NCBI GenBank assembly: GCA_964422725.1 | Contig: CAYRCC010000032.1 | Span: 1-23,373, forward strand | Source: CAKSNH01 sp964422725 | GTDB taxonomy: Bacteria; Bacillota; Clostridia; UBA1381 | Direction of reading: 5' to 3' | Length of the DNA: 23,373 nt | Part shown: positions 22,839 to 23,373 of the stretch, piece by piece | Numbering within the stretch: position 1 is the first letter of the stretch | How the letters are laid out: each line of letters starts with the position of its first letter | Program-made: the position numbers and the translations under genes | The notes under the pieces: model-generated | Told to the model about the DNA's origin: nothing | Database searches by the model: none | Seen by the model: only the letters and a program-made list of their open reading frames with translations

Positions 22839-23373
22839 TCAGTGAATAATAGCAAGCTCTGTGTCTTTATCAAACAAATGAATCTTGTTTGTTTCAAACG
22901 CAACCTTGATTGTATCGTTTACTCTTGCTGTTGAACGCTGATTTACTCTTGCCGTAAACTGTGTGCCGCTGATTGTCAGGTACAAATATGTTTCAGCACC
23001 CATCATTTCCGTTATATCAACGAATGCATCAACCGTGCTGTCGGCTCTGCTGCTGATGAACGCCTCTTCGTCATGAATATCCTCAGGTCTGATACCCATA
23101 ATAACTTCCTTACCTATGTACGGCTGCAATTCAGGTTTGCTTGCCTTTCCTTCCGGAAGCTTTACAGACTGGTCTGCAAAATCAAGATAAATGCCGTCAG
23201 CCTTTTCACTTACAACAACATTAACGAAGTTCATCTGCGGACTACCCATAAATCCTGCAACAAACACATTGCAAGGCTTTGTGTACAGGTTAGCCGGAGT
23301 ATCAACCTGCTGTATCAAACCGTCTTTCATAACAACGATTCTTGTACCCATTGTCATAGCCTCTGTCTGGTCA
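22839..23373 (-). CDS. ugpC: Sugar ABC transporter ATPase, UgpC/MsmX/MalK type (partial)
   Basis: The 3' part of an ATPase gene that runs off the right edge; the N-terminal 190 or so residues (Walker A, signature, Walker B) lie outside. The visible frame opens DQTEAMTMGTRIVVMKDG, the segment just after the H-switch, followed by GLIQQVDTPANLYTKPCNVF and GFMGSPQMNFV. It then has a TOBE-type regulatory domain with MGIRPEDIHDEEAF and MGAETYLYLTISG, and ends KDTELAIIH. These are hallmarks of the CUT1 ATPases that power sugar importers. In Firmicutes one such ATPase often serves several importers that lack their own, like the one at 1510-4747. It ends with its own terminator. Confidence 0.9.
   Translation of the reverse strand, partial: DQTEAMTMGTRIVVMKDGLIQQVDTPANLYTKPCNVFVAGFMGSPQMNFVNVVVSEKADGIYLDFADQSVKLPEGKASKPELQPYIGKEVIMGIRPEDIHDEEAFISSRADSTVDAFVDITEMMGAETYLYLTISGTQFTARVNQRSTARVNDTIKVAFETNKIHLFDKDTELAIIH

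Noticed and set aside
22579..22845. An 88-codon plus-strand open frame between the hairpin repeat and the ATPase gene
   Set aside because: It runs through the ATPase terminator and past the ATPase stop, and its ribosome binding site fits the overlapping 41-codon frame at 22607 better.

Overview
The window looks like chromosomal DNA from an anaerobic, low-to-moderate-GC Firmicute of the class Clostridia, probably a gut-type Oscillospirales or Lachnospirales member. The evidence is a rubrerythrin, lipoprotein-anchored CUT1 sugar uptake with a stand-alone UgpC/MsmX-type ATPase, strong GGAGG ribosome binding sites, SigA-type promoters, and a purine operon that uses a one-domain AICAR transformylase plus a PurO-type IMP cyclohydrolase. 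No rRNA, tRNA, CRISPR array, insertion sequence or prophage was seen. Most of the window is housekeeping and transport, densely packed and ordinary. The less ordinary material sits in the gaps.

Layout. 1-478 is AT-rich non-coding DNA with one end of a dispersed hairpin repeat and a possible 24-residue membrane peptide on the minus strand. 479-1371 holds a small DUF378 membrane protein and, convergently, a signal-less amidase_3 enzyme. 1453-4815 (minus) is a complete promoter-to-terminator CUT1 sugar importer operon: binding lipoprotein, two permeases, no ATPase. 4857-7577 (minus) has rubrerythrin and the GTPase TypA/BipA, each with its own terminator. 7754-10857 (minus) is an ABC exporter followed by a MATE transporter.

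10858-13300 (plus) is a threonine ammonia-lyase, RidA and zinc-ribbon membrane protein operon. It has two tandem promoters and a duplicated palindrome as candidate operator. IlvA releases a reactive enamine/imine and RidA hydrolyses it, so these two belong together. 13319-20025 (minus) is a purine biosynthesis operon in the order purE, purM, purN, purO, purH (transformylase domain only), purD, then a SAM-dependent methyltransferase whose start overlaps the end of purD. Divergent from purE is a plus-strand salvage operon, an NCS2 purine permease and a purine-type phosphoribosyltransferase (20186-22298). Synthesis and salvage of IMP are therefore back to back over a 339-base gap. purF, purL, purC, purB and purK are not in the window.

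22299-22838 is a long gap carrying a dense multi-hairpin repeat, a fragment resembling the N-terminus of a CDP-alcohol phosphatidyltransferase, and a terminator. The window ends inside a minus-strand sugar ABC ATPase (UgpC/MsmX type), which could energise the ATPase-less importer at 1.5-4.7 kb.

Gene identities rest on recognisable motifs read from the translations. Promoters, terminators and repeats were read by eye, and no database search was possible.
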